NCBI GenBank assembly: GCA_034421515.1
Contig: DAOUKH010000083.1
Coordinates: 1 to 35,617 of the forward strand
Origin: DAOUKH01 sp034421515
GTDB taxonomy: Bacteria > Chloroflexota > Dehalococcoidia > SHYB01
Length of the DNA: 35,617 bases
Reading direction: 5' to 3'
The notes under the pieces were generated by a model. It saw only the letters and a list, made by a program, of their open reading frames with translations, was not told the DNA's origin and made no database searches. The translations under genes were made by a program, and so were the position numbers. How positions within the stretch are numbered: the first letter of the stretch is position 1; the number at the start of each line of letters is the position of its first letter. Shown one piece after another: positions 1-6,607 of the stretch.

Positions 1-699
1 GACACCGGCACCGGGATGCACCTCGACATCGGCATCATCGCCGCCCTCCATCAACGCGACATAACGGGCCGCGGCCAGAAGGTCGAGGTCGCCATGCAGG
101 ACGCCGTCGCTAACCTTTGCCGCATCTGGTCGCGCGACTACCACGAGACGGGCAAGAACGTGCCCCGCACCGGCAATGTTTACTTCGGCCAGAGCACCAA
201 GGGCACCTACCAGTGCGCCCCCGGCGGCGACGACGACTACATCGTCATCACCTTCGGCGCCATGCCTCAGATGGTCGCCACCATCCTCCGCATCGCCGGC
301 CGGCCCGACATGGCCGACGACTCCCGCTGGGCCGACCGCGACTTCCGCAACGAGCACGCCGAGGAGTTCGACGCCGCCCTCGAGTCCTGGACCAAGCAGC
401 GCGACAAGTTCGAGGCGATGCGCATCCTCGGCGAGGCCGGCATCCCCGCTGGCGCCTGCCTCAACGCCGAGGACCTCCACACCAACCCCCACCTCCTGGA
501 ACGCGAAACCATCGTCGACATGGAGCACCCCGTCCGAGGCACCGTCCGCCTCATCGGCAACCCCATCAAGCTCTCCGACTCACCAACGGTGGAGCAGGCG
601 TCGCCCCTGCTCGGCCAGCACTCCGAAGAAGTCTTCTCCGACATCCTCGGCTACGACGCCGCCAAAGTCGCCGAGTTGCGCGAGGCGGGCGTGGTGTAG
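1..699 (+). CDS. CaiB/BaiF family CoA-transferase, C-terminal part (5' truncated by window edge)
   Basis: Open from base 1 in frame 1. The 232 visible residues match the C-terminal half of class III CoA-transferases such as formyl-CoA transferase (about 430 aa), which move CoA between acyl acids. The visible DTGTGMH start and the segment GRGQKVEVAMQDAV align with the formyl-CoA transferase core, and the end (LLGQHSEEV, then a REAGVV tail) is typical. By that alignment the first Asp in the window is probably the catalytic Asp that carries the acyl/CoA intermediate; this is inference because the upstream half is missing. The long glycine-rich loop of true formyl-CoA transferase is not evident, so the substrate cannot be assigned. 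Confidence 0.9.
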   Translation, partial: DTGTGMHLDIGIIAALHQRDITGRGQKVEVAMQDAVANLCRIWSRDYHETGKNVPRTGNVYFGQSTKGTYQCAPGGDDDYIVITFGAMPQMVATILRIAGRPDMADDSRWADRDFRNEHAEEFDAALESWTKQRDKFEAMRILGEAGIPAGACLNAEDLHTNPHLLERETIVDMEHPVRGTVRLIGNPIKLSDSPTVEQASPLLGQHSEEVFSDILGYDAAKVAELREAGVV

Positions 700-787
700 G
701 GGCGAAATACCCTACCCTCTCCCGAAAGGGTAAACGCCACAGATCTCTCGCCCTCCGGGGAGGCCGACGAGAGGGAGCGGGAGACGG

Positions 788-816
788 TTGACGGGCGTGC
801 GTCGTCGTCGCAATAT
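788..816 (+). promoter_or_regulatory. Possible promoter of the RHH/PIN module
   Basis: TTGACG at 788-793, then 17 nt, then CAATAT at 811-816, about 30 nt before the ATG at 847. The -35 is good but the -10 matches only three of six consensus positions. An AAGGAA ribosome-binding site lies between this and the start. Confidence 0.3.
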
Positions 817-846
817 CAGAGTAAGACCTGGTAACAAGGAATACCT

Positions 847-1104
847 ATGCCGCGAACAACGAAGACCATCACCTTCTCGCTGCCGCCCGAGATGGCGGAG
901 AGGGTAGACGAGGCGATGAAACGGCAGGGAGGGTCGCGCAGCGAGTTTCTCCGGGAGGCGGTGCTCCGCTACATTGAAGAGTGCGAGTGGAGGCAACTGC
1001 TCCGGTACGGAGAGCAGAGGGCGAGAGAGCAGGGCATCGGCTCCGACGACGTGGCCCGCTTGGTGGACGAGTATCGGGCCGAGGTTGGCTCGTCTCAGGC
1101 GTGA
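847..1104 (+). CDS. Ribbon-helix-helix (CopG/MetJ-type) antitoxin
   Basis: An 85-aa protein. Residues about 5-40 form a ribbon-helix-helix domain: a short beta strand (KTITFSLPPEM), helix 1 (AERVDEAMKRQG), and helix 2 starting GSRSEFLREAVLRYI. This class binds operator DNA as a dimer. The acidic C-terminal part (about 45-85) is the region that normally wraps the partner toxin. The stop overlaps the GTG of the next gene (GTGA at 1101-1104), indicating translational coupling with the PIN protein, the classic antitoxin-first arrangement. It probably represses its own promoter, by analogy with the family. Confidence 0.85.
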   Translation: MPRTTKTITFSLPPEMAERVDEAMKRQGGSRSEFLREAVLRYIEECEWRQLLRYGEQRAREQGIGSDDVARLVDEYRAEVGSSQA

Positions 1105-1505
1105 GAGTCGTCCTTGACACCAACGTCATTGTCTCCGGCCTGAACTTCCCCGGCAACGAACGCCTCGTTCTCGACTTGGCTCTCAGGGGACGGTTCGAGT
1201 GGTGTGTGTCCCAGTTCATCCTGGACGAGGTTGCCGGGGTGCTTTCGCGCAAGTTTGCTTGGGACGCGGAGCGCTCGTCTCAGGCCGTCCAAGTTCTCCT
1301 GGACGCCGCCACCTTGATTGATCCTCCCAGACTACCGGACGTAGTCGAGGGCGGCCACGCCGACAATCGGGTGCTGGAGTGTGCGGCGGCGGCGACTGCC
1401 GATTGCCTGGTCACGGGGGACCGGCGTCATTTGTTGCCGCTTGGGCAGCACGGGCGTACGAGGATCCTTAACGCTCCGCGGTTCTTGTCGGCGCTGGATG
1501 CGTGA
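1101..1505 (+). CDS. PIN-domain putative ribonuclease toxin
   Basis: A 134-aa protein starting at the GTG that overlaps the antitoxin stop; this start puts the VVLDTNV motif at the N terminus, as expected. Acidic PIN active-site residues are visible: D6 (LDTN), E43 (LDEV), D88 (HADNRVLECA) and D107 (VTGDRRHL). PIN toxins are Mg-dependent RNases, often cutting tRNA or rRNA. The sequence pattern (TNVIVSGL near the start, a late TGD followed by LL) resembles the COG1569 group of predicted PilT-like toxins rather than classical VapC. All four acidic residues are intact, so the protein is likely active. The RNA target is unknown. Confidence 0.85.
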   Translation: MRVVLDTNVIVSGLNFPGNERLVLDLALRGRFEWCVSQFILDEVAGVLSRKFAWDAERSSQAVQVLLDAATLIDPPRLPDVVEGGHADNRVLECAAAATADCLVTGDRRHLLPLGQHGRTRILNAPRFLSALDA

Positions 1506-1574
1506 CCACCCGCGGCGAAGCGCATCGTCGCCGACCTCCGCGAAGCGGGCGTCGTCTCGCGCCGCCCACCCCGC

Positions 1575-1694
1575 CGGCCTTTCCCCCTCACGGGGGAAAC
1601 TGAAAAGAGGGTACGCGCCGCCAGACGCGCCGGAGGGGCGGGGCCGGGTGGTCCCACCTCTTCTCCCTGGGGAGAAGATTGAGATGAGGGGCCC
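1575..1694 (+). repeat. Dispersed intergenic repeat, module A copy 1
   Basis: Two hairpins in tandem: TTTCCCCCTCACGGGGGAAA near its start and CTTCTCCCTGGGGAGAAG near its end, joined by a conserved linker that includes GAGGGTACGCGCC. It is nearly identical to 6387-6508 and related to 3666-3720 and 32833-32910. It lies in the gene-free stretch 1506-1871, where module B copy 1 (1729-1758) and a further hairpin (1766-1795, stem CGAACGGG/CCCGTTTCG) follow. The hairpin may end one or both converging transcripts. I see no gene there. Confidence 0.8.
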
Positions 1695-1728
1695 ACTCCA
1701 ACCGCCAAGGGTCACCGAAACCCACCAG

Positions 1729-1758
1729 TAGGGGCGCCTCTTGTGGGCGCCCGTCCCC
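1729..1758 (+). repeat. Dispersed intergenic repeat, module B copy 1
   Basis: TAGGGGCGCC, then TCTTGTG, then GGCGCCCG: a 7-bp stem (1732-1738 with 1746-1752). Relatives lie at 6321-6347, 11353-11376 and, inverted, 32968-32996. In three of four places module B sits within 160 nt of module A, so the two probably form a composite element. Confidence 0.7.
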
Positions 1759-1871
1759 TTAACGACGAACGGGCCGTCTGGAACGACCCGTTTCGCGCTG
1801 TAGCTCGAGGACTTGGCGGCAGTCTGACTTGGGCCAGTACAGCACCTGCCGCCCTAAGCTGTCAAGGCCCC

Positions 1872-2957
1872 CTACCCGACCGGCCGCGACACCGCCCAGC
1901 CGCCGAAGTTGCCCCAGCCGCCGAGGAGCGCGCTCCATGTCAGCTGCGTGCCGCCGGCGACGGTGATCACGAGGTCGTCGACGCGGCGGATGGCGGGGAC
2001 GCGCGACTCCGGCCCCGCCGACTCCAGCCACTTCGGCCAGCGCGCCTTGTTGCCGGGGTTGGTGACGCCGCGGCGCTCCTGTGTCCGAAGGAAGTCCTCC
2101 ATGGGCACGCGGGCGTTCTCGTACAAGAAATAACGGATGTCGCCGCGCTCCCAGCCGTGGTCGGCGAGGCTCTTGGCGACCAGCGGGTTCAGCACCAGCA
2201 GGTACTCGCCGCCGTGGTGGACGTTGTGCGTGATATGGGTGATCTCGATGGCGATGGACTCCAGCGACGCCACAGGGTCGAGGTCCTCCGGCGTCATGAA
2301 GGCGCGGGGCGCGTCGACCGCCATCACCGTCACCCCGCTGGCGTGGTCGTCGAGGCCGCGCTCGGCGTGCAGCGGTCCCCACGGGCTCGACGGCGATTCC
2401 CCTATGCAAAACGTAAACTTTCCTGGCATCCCCAGGGGTGACTTGTCTCCCGTCTCCGGGTAGCCGCCGCCGAGGACGACCAGCACCAGGCGCACCGCCC
2501 GCCCGATGGTCGCGTTGGCGCGGTAGCCGTGGCCGAACAGGTTCGACCCCGCGTTGATGCCGATCTCCTCGACGATCGGCCCGCTGACGATGGTCAGCGG
2601 CGCGCAGGCGTTCGTCGTCGCCTGGACGCCGTTGATGTTGAGGCGCTCGTCGAGCATCGCCTCGACCGCGGCAACCACGACCGGAAGGTAGGCCGGCTTG
2701 CAGCCCGCCATCACCGCGTTCGCCGCCACCGACTCGATGGTGGCGACCCCCTGGCGCGGCGGCACGATGCCGATCACCTCCGCCGGGTCGCGGTCCACGG
2801 CCGCCATCATCTCGGCGACGGCGGCGTCGGTCGGCGGGATCACCGGCAGGCCGTCGGACCAGCCCTTCTCATAGAACGACTCGATCGTCTCGCGGAACGA
2901 CGCCCACGTCGCCTCGCGGTCGAAGCGCTCCAGCGGCGACTCCTTCGACGTGGCCAT
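1872..2957 (-). CDS. Conserved protein of unknown function, partner of the UGSC selenoprotein
   Basis: A 361-aa soluble-looking protein with no signal peptide. I do not recognise a characterised family. It is clearly paralogous to the protein at 14006-15019. Shared blocks are GW/LTDGLPVIPP near residue 35, NAVMAGCKPAYLPVVVAA at 80-97, a GSNLFGHGYRANATIGRAVRL block near 137-156, and a PGKFTFCIGE / SPWGPLHAE block near 178-200. Two cysteines are conserved in both, C86 (MAGCKP) and C184 (FTFCIGE), and could be redox or metal ligands. It starts 3 nt after the stop of the UGSC gene, so the two are almost certainly co-transcribed and may form a complex. Its stop faces the PIN gene across repeats. 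Confidence 0.8.
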   Translation of the reverse strand: MATSKESPLERFDREATWASFRETIESFYEKGWSDGLPVIPPTDAAVAEMMAAVDRDPAEVIGIVPPRQGVATIESVAANAVMAGCKPAYLPVVVAAVEAMLDERLNINGVQATTNACAPLTIVSGPIVEEIGINAGSNLFGHGYRANATIGRAVRLVLVVLGGGYPETGDKSPLGMPGKFTFCIGESPSSPWGPLHAERGLDDHASGVTVMAVDAPRAFMTPEDLDPVASLESIAIEITHITHNVHHGGEYLLVLNPLVAKSLADHGWERGDIRYFLYENARVPMEDFLRTQERRGVTNPGNKARWPKWLESAGPESRVPAIRRVDDLVITVAGGTQLTWSALLGGWGNFGGWAVSRPVG

Positions 2958-2960
2958 GCC

Positions 2961-3560
2961 CTATCCGGCGCCCGCGGCGCGCGTCTTGGACTCGGCGGCC
3001 GCTTCCTCGCGCCGATCTCGCGACGTCCCGCCGCGGCGCAGCCACTCGACCACGCCGTCGAAGGCGCCGTCGGCCATGCCGCGGGCCTCCTCACGGGAGC
3101 CCATGATGCCGGGGATGATGACCGGCTCCAGGCTCTCCAGCCCCATCTGACGCCGCTTGGCGAAGGCCAACTCCTTGAAGCCGTCCTCGATGATCACCGC
3201 GGTTGGGATGCCTTTGCCTTCGAGGGTGACCGCGTCGTGCGTACAGCACGACGAGCAAGAGCCTCAGCCGCCGACTCCGACGACAGCGAAGTCGACCTCG
3301 TTCACCAGCTCCTCGATCATCGCCTTCGGCGCCGGCGCCGACAGGTTCGGCTTCTGCCGCGCGATCACCGCGCCGACGCCTGCGCGCTCTTCGAGCAGTT
3401 CTCCGATGCGCTCCAGAAAGGCGTCGGAGAAGGCCAGCCCGTCGTCGAGCAGGCCCACCGTCTGCCCCGCGAGGTCGTCGAGCCGGCGCGCCAGCCCCAC
3501 GTCCTCCTGAAAGACATGGCCCGAAGGATCGAGCACGGTAACGGTCGATTGAGGCGCCAT
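2961..3560 (-). CDS. UGSC-family selenoprotein (in-frame UGA read as selenocysteine)
   Basis: Conventional reading breaks this into two pieces at a TGA (3264-3266), but both are in one frame with no other stop. Read through, it gives 199 aa with Sec99 in VGVGG-U-G-S-C, exactly the UGSC signature of the family known as UGSC (seleno)proteins, followed by more cysteines (C105, C106). The sequence continues smoothly into VTLEGKGIPTAVIIEDGF. A hairpin fitting a bacterial SECIS follows the TGA. The start at 3560 is preceded by GGAGGAGGCT, a strong ribosome-binding site; an upstream in-frame Met at 3614 is less likely. U-x-x-C suggests a thiol/selenol redox function, but the substrate is unknown. 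It overlaps nothing and leads the operon with the 361-aa partner. Confidence 0.88.
3233..3266 (-). promoter_or_regulatory. Bacterial SECIS-like element following the UGA Sec codon
   Basis: Reading the minus strand, the UGA (3266-3264) is followed by 18 nt up to the apical loop. The stem is a perfect 8 bp, CGUCGUGC with GCACGACG (3253-3246 with 3240-3233), closing the 5-nt loop UGUAC. The G in the second loop position and the 18-nt spacing meet the known requirements for SelB-recognised bacterial SECIS elements (G in the first two loop positions, about 16-37 nt from UGA). Confidence 0.8.
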
Positions 3561-3590
3561 AGCCTCCTCCACCGGACGGCATTCGCCGCC

Positions 3591-3596
3591 AGTATA
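3591..3596 (-). promoter_or_regulatory. Probable -10 box of the UGSC operon
   Basis: TATACT on the minus strand, 30 nt before the start codon at 3560. No good -35 is seen; GAGTTT with a 16-nt spacer is the best candidate. Confidence 0.4.
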
Positions 3597-3665
3597 CCGC
3601 TGTAACCCTCCCAAACTCCCCCATAGCCAGGGCGGGGGGATTCACCCCAAACCATCCCCGCAGGG

Positions 3666-3720
3666 GAGCACCTTAAGCCTCTCCCCCTCTGGGGGAGACT
3701 GAGAGAGGGCCGGGGCGGGG
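3666..3720 (+). repeat. Dispersed intergenic repeat, module A copy 3 (partial)
   Basis: Contains CTCCCCCTCTGGGGGAG and the linker ACTGAGAGAGGGC. It also shares the left flank GGGGAGCA-CTTAAGCC with the inverted copy at 32833-32910, so the element extends left of the main hairpin. It lies between the stop of the M20 peptidase gene and the UGSC promoter and may also terminate the upstream transcript. Confidence 0.65.
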
Positions 3721-3724
3721 CCCC

Positions 3725-5083
3725 CTACCTCTCCGCCAGGACGTCGTACGCCAGCGCCAGCATGACGCGCGAGCCGCTGATCAGGCTCGCGATGCCGACC
3801 GACTCGTCCGTCCCGTGGATGTTGGCGAGGCGGGGATCGTCGTCGGGGTGGGAGCCGACCATGCCGTAGGTGGTGGTCCCCAGCTCGCGGGTGAAGCGCG
3901 AGTCGGTGAAACCGGTGGTCAGCGCGGGGACCCAATGGACGTCGTCCCGTCCGAGGGCTTGGGCCGTGCTGAGTTGGATGCGGCGGGCGAAGTCGGTGTC
4001 GAAGGGCGAGGAATTGGGCACCGCCATGTAGTCGATGTCGATCTCCACTCCCGGTATCCCGTCGAGGATCTTCTCCAGCTCTTGCCGGACGTAGGCCTCG
4101 TCCTGGTGCGGCAGCGTCCGGACGTCGCAGGTCAGGCGCACCGACTCCGGCACGCTGTTCGACTTGATGCCGCCCCGGACCATCGTCGGCGTGATCGTCA
4201 TCCTCGACAGCGCCCGCATCGTCGAGGCGAAGCGCGGGTTCTCGTCGCGGGTGTCCGCGATGATCTGGTCGATGTTCTCCGCCGACGGCTTGTCCTCGAT
4301 GGCGAAGACGGACAGGTGCTCGAAGAGGCTCGTCGACGTGTCCCGCTCCGGCTCGTAGGCCTCGATCCGCTTCACGACCTCCGATAAGGCGAACAGAGCG
4401 TTCGATCCCAGCCACGGCACCGACGCATGGGCGCTCGACCCCCGCACGTCGATCTCCACCTGCAGCCGGCCCTTTTCTCCCACGCCCAAGAGATAGGTGA
4501 GGTTCCCCGCCGCATGGACGGGATAGCCGCCGCCCTCGTTCACCGCCAGGGGCGCAGCCAGCTTCTCCGGATGGTGCTCGGCCATCCACCCGAAGCCGTA
4601 GCGGCCGCCGTGCTCCTCGTCCGCGCACGAGGCGAGTACCAGGCTGTCCTTGAGCGGGACGCCGTTCCGCTTGAGGATGCGCAGGGCGACCAGGTGGCAG
4701 GTGAGCAGGCCCTTGCAGTCCGACGCTCCCCGTCCGTAGACCCGCCCGTCGGCGACGGTGGCGCTGAAGGGAGGGAAACGCCACTTCTCCTCCTCTTCCA
4801 CCGGCACCACGTCCAGGTGCGACATGAACATGAGCCCGGCCTTCCCCGACGCGCCCTCCAGCCGCGCGATCAGGTTGCCCCGCCCCGGCGCCGACTCAAT
4901 CACCTCGCACTCGACGCCGTCCTCGGCCAGCCACCGCTCGACGTAACGGCACAGCTCCGTCTCGTTGCCCGTGGGCATGAAGCCGGTGTTGACCGTGGGA
5001 ATGCGGACCATGTCCCGCTCCAGCGCCACGATCTCGTCGCGCATCTCGTCGACTTGGTCCAGCAGGTCGATCAACTCAGGCAT
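3725..5083 (-). CDS. M20-family metallopeptidase (ArgE/DapE/carboxypeptidase G2-like)
   Basis: A 452-aa cytoplasmic hydrolase with a two-zinc active site. Visible motifs: SHLDVVP with zinc ligand H89 and catalytic-site D91, GRGASDCKG with bridging D122, and DEEHGG with general base E156 and ligand E157. A dimerisation-type insert follows (about 200-320, containing RGSSAHASVPW), and a late HGTDESVG supplies the C-terminal His ligand. Length and motif order fit the family. Members cleave amide bonds of N-acyl amino acids, dipeptides or similar; the substrate cannot be read from the sequence. A GAGGA site precedes the ATG at 5083. It is 23 nt downstream of the ERG4/ERG24-like gene, so the two probably share a transcript. 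Confidence 0.9.
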   Translation of the reverse strand: MPELIDLLDQVDEMRDEIVALERDMVRIPTVNTGFMPTGNETELCRYVERWLAEDGVECEVIESAPGRGNLIARLEGASGKAGLMFMSHLDVVPVEEEEKWRFPPFSATVADGRVYGRGASDCKGLLTCHLVALRILKRNGVPLKDSLVLASCADEEHGGRYGFGWMAEHHPEKLAAPLAVNEGGGYPVHAAGNLTYLLGVGEKGRLQVEIDVRGSSAHASVPWLGSNALFALSEVVKRIEAYEPERDTSTSLFEHLSVFAIEDKPSAENIDQIIADTRDENPRFASTMRALSRMTITPTMVRGGIKSNSVPESVRLTCDVRTLPHQDEAYVRQELEKILDGIPGVEIDIDYMAVPNSSPFDTDFARRIQLSTAQALGRDDVHWVPALTTGFTDSRFTRELGTTTYGMVGSHPDDDPRLANIHGTDESVGIASLISGSRVMLALAYDVLAER

Positions 5084-5106
5084 GGGCTGTCCTCAGGCCG
5101 ATCGGG

Positions 5107-6246
5107 TTAATACACGCCCGGCACGATCCGGTACTTCACCCGGGCCTGGTACTCCGCCCACTTCTCGGCGCCGTATTTCGCGGCGCAGTTCTTGTCGTCG
5201 CCGCGCTGGCGGAAGTAGAAGAAGACGGCGACGAAGATGAAGTAGGTCCAGGCCCAGAGCACGCCGAAGTGCCCGAAGGCGAGGCCGATGGACAGGCCGA
5301 AGCACCACTCGCCGAAGTAGTTGAAGTGCCGGGCGGCGCCCCAGAGACCGCTGCACAGGATCTTGCGGTCGCCGGCCTCGATGTACTTCGGCTCGATGAT
5401 CCCCAGGAACTTGCGGTCGGGCCACCGCTTAAACGTGTACTTCTGCAGGTTGGCGCCCCGCGAGATAGCCCACCCCACCAGGAACAGTGCGGACGCTCCG
5501 ATGATCCAGACGTACGTCCACGCCGTCGAGAAGCCGGGGTCGGGGTAGGCGGCCATGCCCCACAACGGGAGGATGAACACCCACCCGTAGACCATGAGCG
5601 CGCCCCAGAACATCATGAAGCCGAGCCTCTCGTAGATCACGTCGTAGGTGTAGAGCTGGACCCGCTCGAAGACGAAGTAGTCGAAGACGTAGAACGTGAA
5701 GATCGCCGCGTAGAGGTAGACGCCGGGATTGGCGTCGTCGCCGAACATGTCGTAGTGGAACGCCGCCCCCGACAGGGCGTTGAGCGACAGCATCGTCCCG
5801 CCGACGACGTAGAAGTACATCTTCACGTCGAAGCGCTGCTTGAAGAACGACAGCTCCTGGGCCCGCCCGAACCAGAGCGCCAGCAGCGGGTTCTTGACCG
5901 CGCCGCGCGGCTGGGTGAAGACCGCGATGAGGGCGAAGATCAGGGTGAAGAGGGTCCCACCGACCACGGCGTAGACCGACGACCGGTAGAACCAATCGCG
6001 CGGCATCCCGGTGAGCTCGAGCGCCCACACCACCATCGCAAGGGTGAAGACGAGGATGCCGTTGAGCCGGTACTGCCGCGGCTCCCCCGTCTCCGGGTTG
6101 ACGACGTAACCGGGGACCCACCGCCCCGGCAAGATCATCTGCGCCAGGAAGAACGCCGCGAAGATCGCCAGCGGCGTGAAGAACCCCGCGATCGCCTCCG
6201 TCGTCGAAAGCTCGAAGAGGTGGTCGACACCAAGCCAGTCAAGCAT
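5107..6246 (-). CDS. ERG4/ERG24-family sterol-reductase-like membrane protein
   Basis: A 379-aa multi-pass membrane protein with about nine or ten hydrophobic segments. The C-terminal quarter carries the family signature: an LCSGLWGAARHFNYFGEW block near 300, then the charged RQRGDDKNCAAKYGAEKWAE segment and the ending YRIVPGVY. These match eukaryotic C-14 and 7-dehydrocholesterol reductases, which use NADPH to reduce a ring double bond. Bacterial homologues occur, and their substrates are mostly unknown. No other sterol or hopanoid gene is in the window, so it may act on another isoprenoid or lipid. A GGGAGGGG site precedes the ATG at 6246. It leads a probable operon with the M20 peptidase. 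Confidence 0.85.
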   Translation of the reverse strand: MLDWLGVDHLFELSTTEAIAGFFTPLAIFAAFFLAQMILPGRWVPGYVVNPETGEPRQYRLNGILVFTLAMVVWALELTGMPRDWFYRSSVYAVVGGTLFTLIFALIAVFTQPRGAVKNPLLALWFGRAQELSFFKQRFDVKMYFYVVGGTMLSLNALSGAAFHYDMFGDDANPGVYLYAAIFTFYVFDYFVFERVQLYTYDVIYERLGFMMFWGALMVYGWVFILPLWGMAAYPDPGFSTAWTYVWIIGASALFLVGWAISRGANLQKYTFKRWPDRKFLGIIEPKYIEAGDRKILCSGLWGAARHFNYFGEWCFGLSIGLAFGHFGVLWAWTYFIFVAVFFYFRQRGDDKNCAAKYGAEKWAEYQARVKYRIVPGVY

Positions 6247-6320
6247 GAGCGGGTACCCCTCCCGTCACCGGCGCCATTATCAGTAGCCGCACCGGAGCCG
6301 GTCAACAACACCGCCCCCCT

Positions 6321-6347
6321 TGTAGGGGCGACTCTTGTGGTCGCCCG
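6321..6347 (+). repeat. Dispersed intergenic repeat, module B copy 2
   Basis: TGTAGGGGCGAC, CTTGT-rich loop, GTCGCCC: a 7-bp stem (6326-6332 with 6340-6346) where the base changes relative to copy 1 are compensatory (GCC/GGC there, GAC/GTC here). It lies 40 nt before module A copy 2 in the gene-free stretch 6247-6607. Confidence 0.7.
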
Positions 6348-6386
6348 CGCCTGCCCACCGCCAACGCCCCTCAAAGCCCGCCCCCT

Positions 6387-6508
6387 CCGGCCTTTCCCCC
6401 TCATGGGGGAAACTGAAAGAGGGTACGCGCCCCACGGGCGCGTCGGAGGGGTGGAGCCGGGAGGTCCCGCCTCTTCTACCACGGGGAGAAGATTGAGATG
6501 AGGGGCCC
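6387..6508 (+). repeat. Dispersed intergenic repeat, module A copy 2
   Basis: Same layout as 1575-1694: hairpin TTTCCCCCTCATGGGGGAAA, linker with GAGGGTACGCGCC, then CTTCTACCACGGGGAGAAG and GATTGAGATGAGGGGCCC. The remainder of 6247-6607 holds the divergent starts of the genes on each side and no coding region that I can support. Confidence 0.8.
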
Positions 6509-6537
6509 GGGCCAACCGCCATAGGGACATGGGCGAA

Positions 6538-6566
6538 TCGACAATCCACAGGCTGGTGGATACTCT
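6538..6566 (+). promoter_or_regulatory. Possible promoter of the N6-methyltransferase gene
   Basis: TCGACA at 6538-6543, 17 nt, TACTCT at 6561-6566, about 40 nt before the ATG at 6608. The -35 is good and the -10 weak. Confidence 0.25.
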
Positions 6567-6607
6567 CTATATGCCTCTCACTCGACTCGATAGCTCCATG
6601 GTCCACC

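Noticed and set aside
1575..1694. CRISPR array or insertion sequence at the repeats
   Set aside because: Copies are dispersed singly with no regular spacers, no cas genes and no transposase.
2961..3614. Pseudogene or two separate small genes at the UGSC locus
   Set aside because: Both pieces are in one frame, the break lies exactly at the U of UGSC, and a SECIS-like hairpin follows. A neutral decay would not give this combination.
3560..3614. Earlier start of the UGSC gene at 3614
   Set aside because: The strong GGAGGAGGCT site sits directly before the Met at 3560, the extra 18 residues look unlike the family, and a -10 box lies at 3591-3596, inside the extended gene.
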